A stretch of 64,000 bases of DNA from Trinickia diaoshuihuensis (GCF_003390925.1 NZ_QUBS01000087.1:248001-312000); one strand, 5' to 3'. Counted from the stretch's first letter, positions 27,110 through 35,336 are shown. Made by a program: numbers and translations. The notes: generated by a model from the sequence alone, not told the origin.

Positions 27110-27319
27110 AGGTCACCCCGCGCCAATGAGCGCGAACAATGCCGCCACGTTTCATTCTAGGCGGGAATTCGAGCGCTACGGTGGGCGCTTGCCTGCATCG
27201 ATTCGTCAGTAGTTGGGCATACCGCAAGGGCGGCCGCCGCGTGTCACATTTGTTCAGGTTTCTCGGGTATCGGCCGCCTACCGTCAAATTGACAAACGCA
27301 TGGGCGCTTTTGCGCATGC

Positions 27320-28249
27320 GTGCCAGATGCAACGAAGACGTATCGACGTCGCCAAGGAGTCGCCGTGCAAGACGGGCAGCAACAGGGTGGGGGAGCGCCA
27401 TCGAACCGATCCGGCCGAGCGCCGAACAAGCTTGTGTCTGCAGTTCGGGCCTGGCGCCGGTCATGGAGCCTGGGTGCCGGCGGACGCCGTTCGCCTAACC
27501 AGCGAGATAGGCGTTCCGGTGTTCGAGCAAACGGCTGGGCCGCGCTGGAGGCCATCGGCGGAGAGAAGGGCGCCGAGCTTGTGAAAACGCTGCAGCGCCT
27601 TTCGCCGGCGTTTGCTCGTCTTTTGATCGAGCAGACCTATGGCGAAGTGATCAGTCGCCCCGCGTTGTCGCTGAAGGATAGGGAATTGGCGACCGTCGCG
27701 ATGCTGGTCGCACTGGGTGACGTGCCGTCGGCGCTCGAGTTGCACTGTGTCGGCATGTTGCGCACCGGTTGGTCGCCGCGAGAAATGGCGGAGGTCATCT
27801 TATTCGCGGCGGCTGGCGCCGGGACTCGGTCGTTCGAAGCCGCGACAGCCGTCGCAGAACGCGTCCTTGCGAAGGACAGCACTATCGGGGACGCGCTTTC
27901 GAGCGAGCCGGGACGGGTTCCCGAGGACGTTCGACGATACGTGGTCGTGCTGTTTGACGCCTCGCGGCACGCGGACGTTTTATCGGCGCTCGCGCGCATT
28001 CGGGCTTGCGACGGGCCGCCGCTCGCCTTGAGCGATCGGCGGCTCGTGGAGTTGGCGAGAACGCTTGCGCGCGGCAACGAGCGGAGCCAGATCGCTGCGC
28101 ATATCGAGCGCTGCCTGCACGCCGGATGGACACGAGAGCAACTCGTCGAGTTGCTGATGCATACGACTGTCTACGCGGGTTGGCCCTTGACGTTGAACGC
28201 ATTGCAGCCTGCGGCCGCTGTGTTGGAGCGGTACACCGTGCGGCCGTAG
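27320..28249 (+). CDS. carboxymuconolactone decarboxylase-like protein with two CMD domains
   Basis: The conserved part starts at NGWAALEAIGGEKGAELVK (near 27530) and contains one CMD/AhpD-like domain, RPALSLKDRELATVAMLVALG, with the His-containing ELHCVGMLRTGWSPREMAEVI. A second, more divergent copy follows: LALSDRRLVELARTLARG...HIERCLHAGWTREQLVELLMHTTVYAGWPLTLNAL. The region upstream of residue 70 is Arg-rich and does not look like family sequence. The start is uncertain: GTG at 27320 or GTG at 27434, or a frameshift near 27520. CMD proteins act as decarboxylases or peroxidases. Confidence 0.75.
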   Translation: MPDATKTYRRRQGVAVQDGQQQGGGAPSNRSGRAPNKLVSAVRAWRRSWSLGAGGRRSPNQRDRRSGVRANGWAALEAIGGEKGAELVKTLQRLSPAFARLLIEQTYGEVISRPALSLKDRELATVAMLVALGDVPSALELHCVGMLRTGWSPREMAEVILFAAAGAGTRSFEAATAVAERVLAKDSTIGDALSSEPGRVPEDVRRYVVVLFDASRHADVLSALARIRACDGPPLALSDRRLVELARTLARGNERSQIAAHIERCLHAGWTREQLVELLMHTTVYAGWPLTLNALQPAAAVLERYTVRP

Positions 28250-28291
28250 GCGAGGCCGCGCGCCTCGCCTGCATCGATTGCACTGCCGGCG

Positions 28292-29119
28292 CTACAGCGC
28301 ATCATGAAAAATGATGCCGACAGTGTGGCGCTGCCCTGAGCGGATGCGGCTTACGCCGTGGCGCATATTGACGCGGTAAGGGCCGCGCGTACCTTGCACG
28401 GGGCGCTGGCTAACCGCAAAGATCACCGCATCGCCCTGCTCGAGAGCAACGACTTCCGGCCGCGACTGCATCCGCGGCCGCTGTTCGGTGAGCACGAATT
28501 CGCCACCCGTGAAGTCCCTGCCGGGTTGCGATAGCAAAATCGCAACTTGGAGCGGAAACACATGCTCGCCATACAGGTCCTGGTGCAAGCAGTTGTAGTC
28601 CCCGGGCCCATATCGCAGTATGAGCGGCGTCGGACGCGTTTGACCGGCTCGATGGCAGCGATCGACGAACGCCGCATGGGTTTTCGGATAGCGAGCCTCG
28701 ATGCCCATGGCCGCGTTCCAACGGTTTGCGATCGATGCTAAATGAGGATAGAGCGCCGAGCGAAGGGAGGCGATGGGCTGGGGAAGGGGGTAAGTGAAAT
28801 ACTTGTACTCGCCTCGTCCGAAACCGTGGCGACTCATGACGACGCGGCTTCGATAGAGCGAATCCCTATCGTAGATCCCGCTTAGCGCCTCGCATTGGGC
28901 CGGTGTCAACAGGGCGGGGACGACGGCGCATCCTTGCGCGTCGAGCCCCGCCTCGATGTCGGCCCAGTCGCCGCTCGTTAGTCTTTGAATCGTCGCATCG
29001 ACAGAAGGGAAGGACAGGCTACCGCCGGTGTCGACGGCGGGAGACGGAACTCGTTTGGCGAGGGGCATGCTTGCGAATGGTTCATTGAAAGGTACGGAGT
29101 CGGAGATATTCTGCGGCAA
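28292..29119 (-). CDS. 2OG-Fe(II) oxygenase
   Basis: A 275-residue double-stranded beta-helix oxygenase. The iron triad reads H179-x-D181 in NCLHQDLYGEH and H254 in NMRHGVSRI, with R264 in GQRHTVGIIF ten residues on to hold 2-oxoglutarate. RYGPGDYN and FTGGEFVLTEQRPR fit prolyl-hydroxylase-like and AlkB-adjacent bacterial members. A Met at codon 18 is an alternative start. It is divergent from the first AidA gene, sharing a 147-base control region. The substrate, protein or nucleic acid, is unknown. Confidence 0.87.
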   Translation of the reverse strand: MPQNISDSVPFNEPFASMPLAKRVPSPAVDTGGSLSFPSVDATIQRLTSGDWADIEAGLDAQGCAVVPALLTPAQCEALSGIYDRDSLYRSRVVMSRHGFGRGEYKYFTYPLPQPIASLRSALYPHLASIANRWNAAMGIEARYPKTHAAFVDRCHRAGQTRPTPLILRYGPGDYNCLHQDLYGEHVFPLQVAILLSQPGRDFTGGEFVLTEQRPRMQSRPEVVALEQGDAVIFAVSQRPVQGTRGPYRVNMRHGVSRIRSGQRHTVGIIFHDAL

Positions 29120-29193
29120 GACGCGGCCGTTGACCCACCGAACTTTGCGCTTTTATTCGAGCGCCGTGACGGGTTACGAATCGTTTATCAATG

Positions 29194-29211
29194 CCTGCCG
29201 ACATTGACAGG
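29194..29211 (+). promoter_or_regulatory. candidate lux-type box upstream of the first AidA gene
   Basis: CCTGCCGACATTGACAGG, an imperfect 18-bp dyad with the CCTG-N10-CAGG frame of LuxR/LasR/CepR-family sites, 55 bases before the AidA start. A similar element precedes the next AidA gene. AidA of B. cenocepacia is controlled by the CepR quorum-sensing regulator. Confidence 0.5.
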
Positions 29212-29266
29212 TGCATCAGTGTCCAATGAGGCGCAAATTGGCGTAATCCGAGCGGGAGGTGCCGTC

Positions 29267-29824
29267 ATGTCGGCCGATACCGGGAAGCCAATGAAAGCGG
29301 GTCACGTGAACGTGCTGGTGGTTGTCGATACCGCGTACGTCAAGTCGACCTACGGACCGAACGAGAATGCGGCTGAGCCCCGGCACATTTCGAGCCAAAG
29401 GCAATTCATGGTCTGTACGGGAGCGGGTGCGATACGGGCGCAAGGGTCAAGTGAACTCCGATTGTCAGCCAACGTTGGGGATCGAATAGCGGTGCGCGTG
29501 ACTTCGATCTGCGGCAATGCGGACGACGCGGTGATTGCCTATAGCATCAGCCAGCGCTCCGGCGCAAAAGTTTTCGGCCGGTTCAAGCAAGCGGTGGTCA
29601 CGAGAGCGGCAGCCGTCCGGCCGGACCCCGACTCCCCGTATCGCAACGGCCTCCCGCCCATCGAAAGCCGAGTTGATTGTTCGAGCTTCGAATCGACCGT
29701 CATTGCACAAGGCGCGGCCGAGCTTCAACTTGCCTTCGGACTTTACGTAATTTCCGTCAATGGACAAAGTCAGAATTTATTTGGTTATTACGCGTGGAAC
29801 CAATCGTTTCGCTTCGATAATTAG
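29267..29824 (+). CDS. AidA/PixA family inclusion body protein (copy 1)
   Basis: A 185-residue protein of the inclusion body family (PixA/AidA, PF12306). Family features: HVNVLVVVDTAYVKSTYGPN near the start, RQFMVCTGAGAIRAQGSSELRLSANVGD in the middle, and the ending LFGYYAWNQSFRFDN. GGGAGGT at 29253-29259 fixes the start. AidA is an abundant quorum-sensing-induced protein of Burkholderia tied to virulence in nematodes; PixA forms crystalline inclusions in Xenorhabdus. Its biochemical role is unknown. It is paired with a paralogue 176 bases downstream. Confidence 0.9.
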   Translation: MSADTGKPMKAGHVNVLVVVDTAYVKSTYGPNENAAEPRHISSQRQFMVCTGAGAIRAQGSSELRLSANVGDRIAVRVTSICGNADDAVIAYSISQRSGAKVFGRFKQAVVTRAAAVRPDPDSPYRNGLPPIESRVDCSSFESTVIAQGAAELQLAFGLYVISVNGQSQNLFGYYAWNQSFRFDN

Positions 29825-29828
29825 GTAG

Positions 29829-29856
29829 TTGCAACATATAGACGGCAATTTATATC
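29829..29856 (+). promoter_or_regulatory. possible sigma-70 promoter for AidA copy 2
   Basis: TTGCAA, a 16-base spacer and TATATC in an AT-rich stretch, 145 bases before the second AidA start. The lux-type dyad lies downstream of it, so if both are real the dyad would repress rather than activate; alternatively the true promoter is nearer the gene. Confidence 0.2.
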
Positions 29857-29886
29857 GAAGCAGCTATTTAATGGCGCAATTTCGAC

Positions 29887-29904
29887 CCTGTATACTTCGA
29901 CAGG
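29887..29904 (+). promoter_or_regulatory. candidate lux-type box upstream of the second AidA gene
   Basis: CCTGTATACTTCGACAGG: again CCTG-N10-CAGG, and the right half GACAGG is identical to the upstream site. It lies 96 bases before the ATG at 30001. Confidence 0.45.
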
Positions 29905-30000
29905 TGTATTAATCATAAAATAGGAGGAAATTGATTGCGACGGGGTTTGCGACGCACCGTCTCGCTTTTAATTAAATCCGTCGCGAAATAGGGGATGCAA

Positions 30001-30558
30001 ATGGCCGAAATCACGTTGTCCGCAAGCTCACAGGATATCAACATCCTTGTAGTTATCGACACTGAGTACATCAAGGCCGCATATCCGAACGGGAGCAAGG
30101 ATCAGAACAATCCGACCGGTATTTCGCATGATCATCAGTTCATGCTTTGCACGGGAGCGCGCAGCATCATTCGGGGCCAAGGCACGGGGGACTTGGAATT
30201 TTCCGCTTATCCCGGCGATCGCGTCTTATTCACCGGTGTATCGATTTACGACAACTCAGACGATGCCGTTATCGTCTACAACATCAGGCATTTTCAAGGA
30301 GACCAGGTATTCAATCAATTCAGCACGGACACCGTCGTCCGTAATGGCGCGGTCCAGCCGAATCCCGATTCGCCGAGTCGGAACGGTTTGCCGCCGCTGC
30401 AAAAGCCGCTGACTTTCGCGACGTTCGGGTCGACGGTTCGTCAGAGCGGGCGCGAAGGATTTGGAGTCAGCTTTGGCCTCTACACGCTCACCGGCGGGCA
30501 GAAGCAAGATCTGTTCGGCTACTACTGGTGGGATCCGTACATCACGGTTCCGGCGTAA
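30001..30558 (+). CDS. AidA/PixA family inclusion body protein (copy 2)
   Basis: A 185-residue paralogue of the preceding protein, equal in length. It shares INILVVIDTEYIKAAYPNG, HQFMLCTGARSIIRGQGTGDLEFSAYPGDRV and the ending LFGYYWWDP. The ATG at 30001 has TAGGGGA seven bases upstream; an ATG two codons earlier overlaps that site and is less likely. The gene is lower in GC than its neighbours, as is the spacer before it, suggesting older duplication or separate acquisition. Role as for copy 1: abundant soluble or inclusion protein under probable quorum control. Confidence 0.9.
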   Translation: MAEITLSASSQDINILVVIDTEYIKAAYPNGSKDQNNPTGISHDHQFMLCTGARSIIRGQGTGDLEFSAYPGDRVLFTGVSIYDNSDDAVIVYNIRHFQGDQVFNQFSTDTVVRNGAVQPNPDSPSRNGLPPLQKPLTFATFGSTVRQSGREGFGVSFGLYTLTGGQKQDLFGYYWWDPYITVPA

Positions 30559-30772
30559 TCACACAGTTCTCGACCCGTTAGAACCGTAGATCATGCACGC
30601 CATGAGTCGCGCAGGAGCGCGAGGATTGGCGTGCGCTGTTGCGGTCGTGGTCTGAGATGGAGACGGAGCCGGTCGCGACAGACTCGAGGATAAGGGCTGC
30701 GCGACCGCCATCGATCAGGTCATGTTCGGTGTGAACGTAATTTGACATAACATGAATTATCGAACTTTTTTG

Positions 30773-30859
30773 TGTTAGGGCTTTTTAGTAATGTCCGCTT
30801 CTGGCTACTTAGAAATGTCCGCTTCCGAGCAGCGTAAGCTATCCGGCCGCCGAGTTCCC
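30773..30859 (+). repeat. 87-bp solo IS end (copy 1 of direct repeat)
   Basis: This 87-bp stretch begins TGTTAGGGCTTTTTAGTAAT and is repeated without mismatch at 31557-31643, where it forms the left end of an ISNCY-type element. It contains two ATGTCCGCTTC-like units 23 bases apart, probably transposase binding sites. Here it stands alone: just after it comes the interior of a serine hydrolase gene, so it is the scar of a second element or of an adjacent deletion. Confidence 0.85.
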
Positions 30860-31544
30860 AAGCGCCTAACGGCTTCTATTGCGCCCTTCCCATGGGGGTC
30901 GAATAGATCGAGTCCCAACTTATCCCTGTCGTCGCCGGCATTGGAGTCCTCGAAGAAATGCACTCCGGAAGACATATGCAGTAGATCTCGGATCGAAGTT
31001 TGTCCGTACGGGTTGTCCGCCAATTCCGGCACATAGAGATCCGCGAGATCGTCTATCGAGCGTATCGAGCCTTCGGATACCGCGATTCCGATCAGCATGC
31101 CGATCACCGTCTTCGCCATCGATTGGGATAGAAACCTGTCTGAATCCTTTCGATCGTAGCGATAGTGTTCGTACAGAATCGTATCGCCGCGCGCGATGAG
31201 CAGACCGGTGACCGGATTCCGATCGAGATAGTTGTTGAGGTTGCGGTATTGGCCACCGTATGGGTACGTCAGCGTCAGTTCGCGCTCGGACGTCTTGAGC
31301 AGCGACGGGCGGCCTGCCTTCTCGATCGGATCGGCAGGCCGGACCGTGTCGTAATGGCTGTAATAGCCGACGAACTGCTTTTGCGTTCTTGCGCGACCTG
31401 ATATCGGCAGCGGATAGTTTTCCGTAGCACCGTATGCATCGGCGGCGTATCCCGTATCCGAGAACACTGGGCTCGCCGGCGCGATGGCATTGGCCAACAT
31501 CAGAACGCTACCGACAGCAAGTTCCTTTACATAACGCGACACAT
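30860..31544 (-). pseudogene. serine hydrolase (beta-lactamase/CubicO family), truncated at the 3' end
   Basis: Reading on the minus strand from ATG at 31544, which has AGGAGG upstream, the first 228 residues of an exported serine hydrolase remain: a signal peptide (LAVGSVLMLANAIAPASPVF), then LLIARGDTILYEHYRYDRKD and the catalytic SxxK in LSQSMAKTVIGMLIG, then DLLHMSSGVHFFED. Coding stops matching at the junction with the IS end, after IEAVRRLG, and reads into IS sequence. Family members usually run to about 400 residues and need a later Tyr motif, which is lost. Not expected to be active. Confidence 0.8.
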
Positions 31545-31556
31545 CCAACCTCCTTT

Positions 31557-31643
31557 TGTTAGGGCTTTTTAGTAATGTCCGCTTCTGGCTACTTAGAAAT
31601 GTCCGCTTCCGAGCAGCGTAAGCTATCCGGCCGCCGAGTTCCC
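31557..31643 (+). repeat. 87-bp IS left end (copy 2 of direct repeat)
   Basis: Identical to 30773-30859 and in the same orientation, 784 bases apart. Here the transposase gene follows directly. Its outer edge lies 12 bases upstream of the start codon of the hydrolase fragment and has displaced that gene's original promoter region. Confidence 0.85.
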
Positions 31644-31683
31644 GGTGCTGGAGGCCCTGATGGCTGCGACAGAACGGATAACC

Positions 31684-32733
31684 ATGACGATGCGCGAGCT
31701 GGACAGATTCAAGGTCATTCAGGATGTGGTGGACGGCAAGCTCCAGCCATGGCGTGCAGCCGACCGGCTGGAGCTGACGACGCGACAGATTCGGCGGCTC
31801 GCTGCCCGGTTTCGGGAACACGGGCCGGCCGGGCTGGTTTCTGGTCATCGAACCAAGCCCGGCAATCGTCGACTCGACGGCGATCTCGCAGCGCGGGCGC
31901 TGGCGATCATTCGGGATCGCTACGCCGATTTCGGGCCGACGCTGGCCTGCGAGAAGCTGTGGGAGTGCCACGGTATCCGGCTGGCCAAGGAAACGGTCAG
32001 ACGGCTCATGACGGAGGCCGGCTTCTGGGTACCGCGCCGGCAGCGACCACCGAAGGTTTATCAACCGCGGGCACGGCGTGCATGTTTGGGCGAGCTGATC
32101 CAGATCGATGGCAGCGACCATCGCTGGTTCGAGGATCGGGCGCCAGCCTGTACGCTGCTGGTGTACGTCGACGACGCGACGAGCCGGTTGATGATGCTGC
32201 ACTTTACGGCGAGCGAATCGACCTTCAGCTATTTCGAGGCCACGCGTGCGTACATTGAGCGCCACGGCAAGCCGGTGGCCTTTTACAGCGACAAGGCCAG
32301 CGTGTTTCGCAAAACGGCAGCGAGCGGGACTGGCGACAGTGTGACCCACTCTGGGCGCGCGATGTACGAGCTCAATATCGACACGTTTTGCGCCAACAGC
32401 AGCCCGGCCAAGGGGCGCGTGGAGCGAGCGCATCTGACCTTGCAGGACCGGCTGGTCAAAGAGCTGCGCCTGCGCGGGATCAACACGCTCGAGGCGGCCA
32501 ATGCCTATGCGCCCTCCTTTATCGCGGCCTACAACGCGCGCTTTGCCAAGCCGCCCAAGAGCGAGTTCGACGCGCACAGGCCGCTGCGCGACGACGAGAA
32601 ATTTGCTGAACGACACGCCGGCGAACCGGAAGCTGATCCACCGCTACATCGAGGTGTGGGAATCACCCTGACGGGGCGAGTCGAGATCCGCACGGAAGCG
32701 AGGCTACCAACCAAGGCTATTGGTCGTCGCTGA
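31684..32733 (+). pseudogene. ISNCY family transposase, internally deleted and frameshifted
   Basis: An N-terminal helix-turn-helix (LDRFKVIQDVVDGKLQPWRAADRL) is followed by an rve/DDE core: ELIQIDGSDHRWFED, VYVDDATSRLMMLHF and AKGRVERAHLTLQDRLVKELR with the final Glu. After RPLRDDE, near 32602, the frame jumps: LLNDTPANRKLIHRY, normally about 30 residues further on, appears in another frame, and GRVEIR returns to the first. So a block of about 30 codons is gone and a second indel follows. The usual C-terminus is missing. Inactive. In-frame GTG at 31645 is an alternative start. Confidence 0.8.
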
Positions 32734-32880
32734 ATTGGTGTCCTTCACCAGCCCATCGATCACCATAACCTCACCGTCTTCATGCTGACGGGCGTGATCA
32801 TTTGCCGCCTGTCCTTCGTCGGCGAATCGTTCGCGCCGGTCGCCTTCGCAACGAAGCTCGACATTTGCCCTCCGCACCAT
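32704..32880 (-). CDS. possible small hypothetical protein or remnant
   Basis: A 58-codon minus-strand frame starting at 32880 with protein-like composition, containing RFADEGQAANDHARQHEDGE and VMVIDGLVKD. It overlaps the end of the transposase remnant and lacks a strong ribosome binding site. The pattern resembles short DUF2188-like Burkholderia proteins, but I cannot confirm it. It may be a leftover of the pre-insertion sequence. Confidence 0.25.
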   Translation of the reverse strand: MVRRANVELRCEGDRRERFADEGQAANDHARQHEDGEVMVIDGLVKDTNSATTNSLGW

Positions 32881-33089
32881 ACCCAAAGGACAAAATTTAA
32901 TTGGAAAAATATCGAATCCCACAATACGAGTCTCACGACGCAAGATAATGAAAAGGCACAATGACGTCGAGCGGCATTGCCCTACAATTAAATCACCCCA
33001 ATCAGGCACATGAAGCCGAATCCGCCCCCTCAAATATGCAGCATCAGGCGCTATCCAAATTGGCGAAAATTTCACTTAAAGGAATTCCA

Positions 33090-33863
33090 ATGTGCGCAGC
33101 AACATCAGATGAGTCAACACCCGCGGAACAGTTCTCTCAATTGGCAGATCTTTATGAAGACATGTTTGAATGGGAATTCAGAAAATTTTTCGAAGTTCCA
33201 ACGGTATTCAATGTCATCGGAAAGCCGACCGAAAAGTCCTTCATTGACTTCGGTTGTGGCGGAGGCGGATACACGCGCCTATTAAAAAAACATGGTGCCG
33301 CCTACATCACCGGTTACGAACCCACCGCTGGAATGCGAGATTACGCGCGCACGCAAGCCAGTCAAGAGAATCTAGACATAAATTACATATCAAGCATCCG
33401 AGAGCACACAAAAATAAAATACGATACGTTGCTAAGCATTTATGTCTTACCATATGCAAGTACGGTCGCTCTATTAGATGCGATGTGCGGAGAAATGGCG
33501 TCTCTTATTCGCCCAGGCGGACGCATTGTTGCCGTTACAATCAATCCTGATATCAACAGGAATCCAGAATACTACGTGCCGTATGGATTAAAATTTACCC
33601 CAGATGATGCAAGCAAGTCGGACTATGAAGATTGCAGTCGATTGAGGCTCGATTTGAACCATCGAGGATACACAGGATCAGTACATGCCTGGTATTGGAA
33701 ACGATCGTCGATCGAGCAGTCTCTGAAACGCGCCGGCATCCACTCGATCAACTGGCATCATCTGCGGGCCACGGCATTCAACGCCTCGACCCCGATGCCC
33801 GAAGCTCTTATCGCATACAGCGATCACCCCCATGCAATTGTCATCGAGGGAATAGCAAAATAA
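33090..33863 (+). CDS. class I SAM-dependent methyltransferase
   Basis: A 257-residue methyltransferase. Motif I is FIDFGCGGGGYTR at residues 51-63, followed by YEPTAGMRDYAR (acidic ribose-binding residue) and the motif region SLIRPGGRIVAVTIN. The ATG at 33090 has AAAGGA at a good distance; the frame is open upstream to ATG 32961, which would add 43 polar residues. GC and codon use (many AAA, AAT, ATA) are clearly lower than the flanking chromosome, pointing to recent transfer. First gene of a putative five-gene biosynthetic set. The acceptor is unknown. Confidence 0.85.
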   Translation: MCAATSDESTPAEQFSQLADLYEDMFEWEFRKFFEVPTVFNVIGKPTEKSFIDFGCGGGGYTRLLKKHGAAYITGYEPTAGMRDYARTQASQENLDINYISSIREHTKIKYDTLLSIYVLPYASTVALLDAMCGEMASLIRPGGRIVAVTINPDINRNPEYYVPYGLKFTPDDASKSDYEDCSRLRLDLNHRGYTGSVHAWYWKRSSIEQSLKRAGIHSINWHHLRATAFNASTPMPEALIAYSDHPHAIVIEGIAK

Positions 33864-33889
33864 TACAATCGATACCACTCAAAGATTAG

Positions 33890-33982
33890 ATGAATATCGA
33901 TTTTTTCAAAAGTAACCCAGCGCCGCTCGCCGTAGAACTTGCTCGCATCGAGCCTGCAATGAAGGAGCCACCATGTCGTTAA
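33890..33982 (+). CDS. possible 30-residue peptide overlapping the oxoamine synthase start
   Basis: ATG at 33890 opens 30 codons, MNIDFFKSNPAPLAVELARI followed by EPAMKEPPCR, and stops at TAA inside the first codons of the alpha-oxoamine synthase gene (ATG 33973). It contains that gene's ribosome binding site AAGGAG. Translation of one would feed the other. It could be a leader, a small precursor peptide or chance; it has no clear Shine-Dalgarno of its own. Confidence 0.3.
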   Translation: MNIDFFKSNPAPLAVELARIEPAMKEPPCR

Positions 33983-35316
33983 TCGAAAAAATAACTTCGA
34001 TACCTTCGACCGCAAATGATCCGTACCAGCATACGACTGGTACACTCATGATGGAGATGAAGTTGGCAGGCATCCGAAATGTCAACCTCATCGCCGAGAA
34101 GATGGATTCGTTGCGTCAAATGCAACTTCGCGAAGGCATCTACGGTTTCGATTCGTTTTCGTGCCATGGGAGCGACGCTCACGCTCCCATGGCCACATCG
34201 CTAGATGAAATACCACACGATTGCACAATATGGTCAACCAACCTATATCTTGGACTAAATCGACATCCCAAGGTAATTGATCAGGTTGTCGAAGCGGTTT
34301 ATCGCATGGGGACAGGTTGTGGAACTTCGGCGATCTCCGGCGGCATGAATATTTTACACCGAAAAATTCAGGCAAAACTTCAAGATTGGTTAAGCAAGGA
34401 ATCAGTTTTGCTTTTTCCTACAGGCTTTACTGCGAATATGGGAGCGCTCGCGGCACTGTGCCAAGAAGGCGATCATGTGCTGATCGACAGCGAATCTCAC
34501 GCCTCGATTCGGGACGGCATCAGGCTCTCACCGGCAAGAAGATGGATAGCATTCCAACATAACTCGGTAAAGGATTTACAGGAAAAACTTGAAGTATCGC
34601 AACGCGAATGTACAGGAAAAATAATCGTCGTAGTCGAATCGGTCTACTCCATGAGCGGCGACATATGCCCGCTCGCGCAAGTTTCCGCGCTAAAGCAACG
34701 TTACGATTTTCTTCTATTTGTCGATGAAGCACATTCTTTCGGCCTTTATGGCGCGGGTGGCAAGGGTCTTTGCCATCAAGAGAATATTCTGGAAAACGTC
34801 GACTTTCTTGCGTCGACTTTCTCCAAGGCAACTGCATCCATTGGCGGCTTCGTTGCAACGGAGCGTCGCTTCGCTTCCTATTTTCAATGGAGCGCCAACG
34901 CCTATGCATTTCAGGCTTGCTTTACACCCGCAGACGCAGCAGCCGTGCTGGCATCCCTCGAAGTCATCGAAAGCGACCCGACTATAGCTTTTGACTTGCA
35001 TAAAAAAAATCAGTACATGCGCACTAGGCTACGCGATGCCGGTTTCGATTTAAGAAATAGCGAGAGTCCGATTATTCCGATTTATATTCCAGACACCGAA
35101 AAACTGCTGAAGATCTGCTTCGAATTGTATAAACGTGGGGTGTTTTCGGTGCCGGTCGCCTACCCCATGGTAGCGGCGAACGACGGCCGTATCCGATTCA
35201 TCGTCAACGTTCGGCATACCCTCGAGCAAATTGATCGCACGGTCGATTCGTTGACTGAACTCGCCGGCAAGTACGATGCGCTCGGCACAGGCGTAGGTCG
35301 CACGTTAAGCGCCTAA
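33973..35316 (+). CDS. alpha-oxoamine synthase family PLP enzyme (AONS/KBL/SPT/CqsA-like)
   Basis: A 447-residue fold-type I PLP enzyme. The family order is evident: STNLYLGLNRHPKV and GTGCGTSAISGGMNILHRKI early, FPTGFTANMGALAAL, then FVDEAHSFGLYGAGGKG holding the PLP-contacting Asp and His, and STFSKATASIGG with the Schiff-base Lys285. These enzymes condense an amino acid with an acyl-CoA or acyl-ACP and lose CO2, giving an alpha-aminoketone. The substrates cannot be read from sequence. It does not sit with biotin or threonine genes, but among a methyltransferase, a flavoenzyme and a transporter, which suggests secondary metabolism. AAGGAG precedes the ATG. Confidence 0.88.
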   Translation: MSLIEKITSIPSTANDPYQHTTGTLMMEMKLAGIRNVNLIAEKMDSLRQMQLREGIYGFDSFSCHGSDAHAPMATSLDEIPHDCTIWSTNLYLGLNRHPKVIDQVVEAVYRMGTGCGTSAISGGMNILHRKIQAKLQDWLSKESVLLFPTGFTANMGALAALCQEGDHVLIDSESHASIRDGIRLSPARRWIAFQHNSVKDLQEKLEVSQRECTGKIIVVVESVYSMSGDICPLAQVSALKQRYDFLLFVDEAHSFGLYGAGGKGLCHQENILENVDFLASTFSKATASIGGFVATERRFASYFQWSANAYAFQACFTPADAAAVLASLEVIESDPTIAFDLHKKNQYMRTRLRDAGFDLRNSESPIIPIYIPDTEKLLKICFELYKRGVFSVPVAYPMVAANDGRIRFIVNVRHTLEQIDRTVDSLTELAGKYDALGTGVGRTLSA

Positions 35317-35336
35317 CTGCTACGGAGGAACGGTTC

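Larger units (their letters stand above)
31557..32733 (+). mobile_element. decayed ISNCY (IS1202-group) insertion sequence
   Basis: Left end at 31557 with TGT terminus, followed by a transposase remnant. No matching inverted right end (an ACATT/GCGGACAT-type complement) is visible in the next 250 bases, so the right end is deleted and the stated right limit is only the end of the remaining frame. Family assignment rests on the DDE-type transposase sequence. Confidence 0.7.

Noticed and set aside
27289-27294. TTGACA as -35 box of the CMD gene
   Set aside because: No -10-like hexamer lies 16-18 bases downstream.
30805-32616. A 603-codon minus-strand frame over the IS and hydrolase fragment
   Set aside because: Its first two thirds are the antisense of the transposase; only the last part is the true hydrolase fragment with its own AGGAGG and ATG at 31544.
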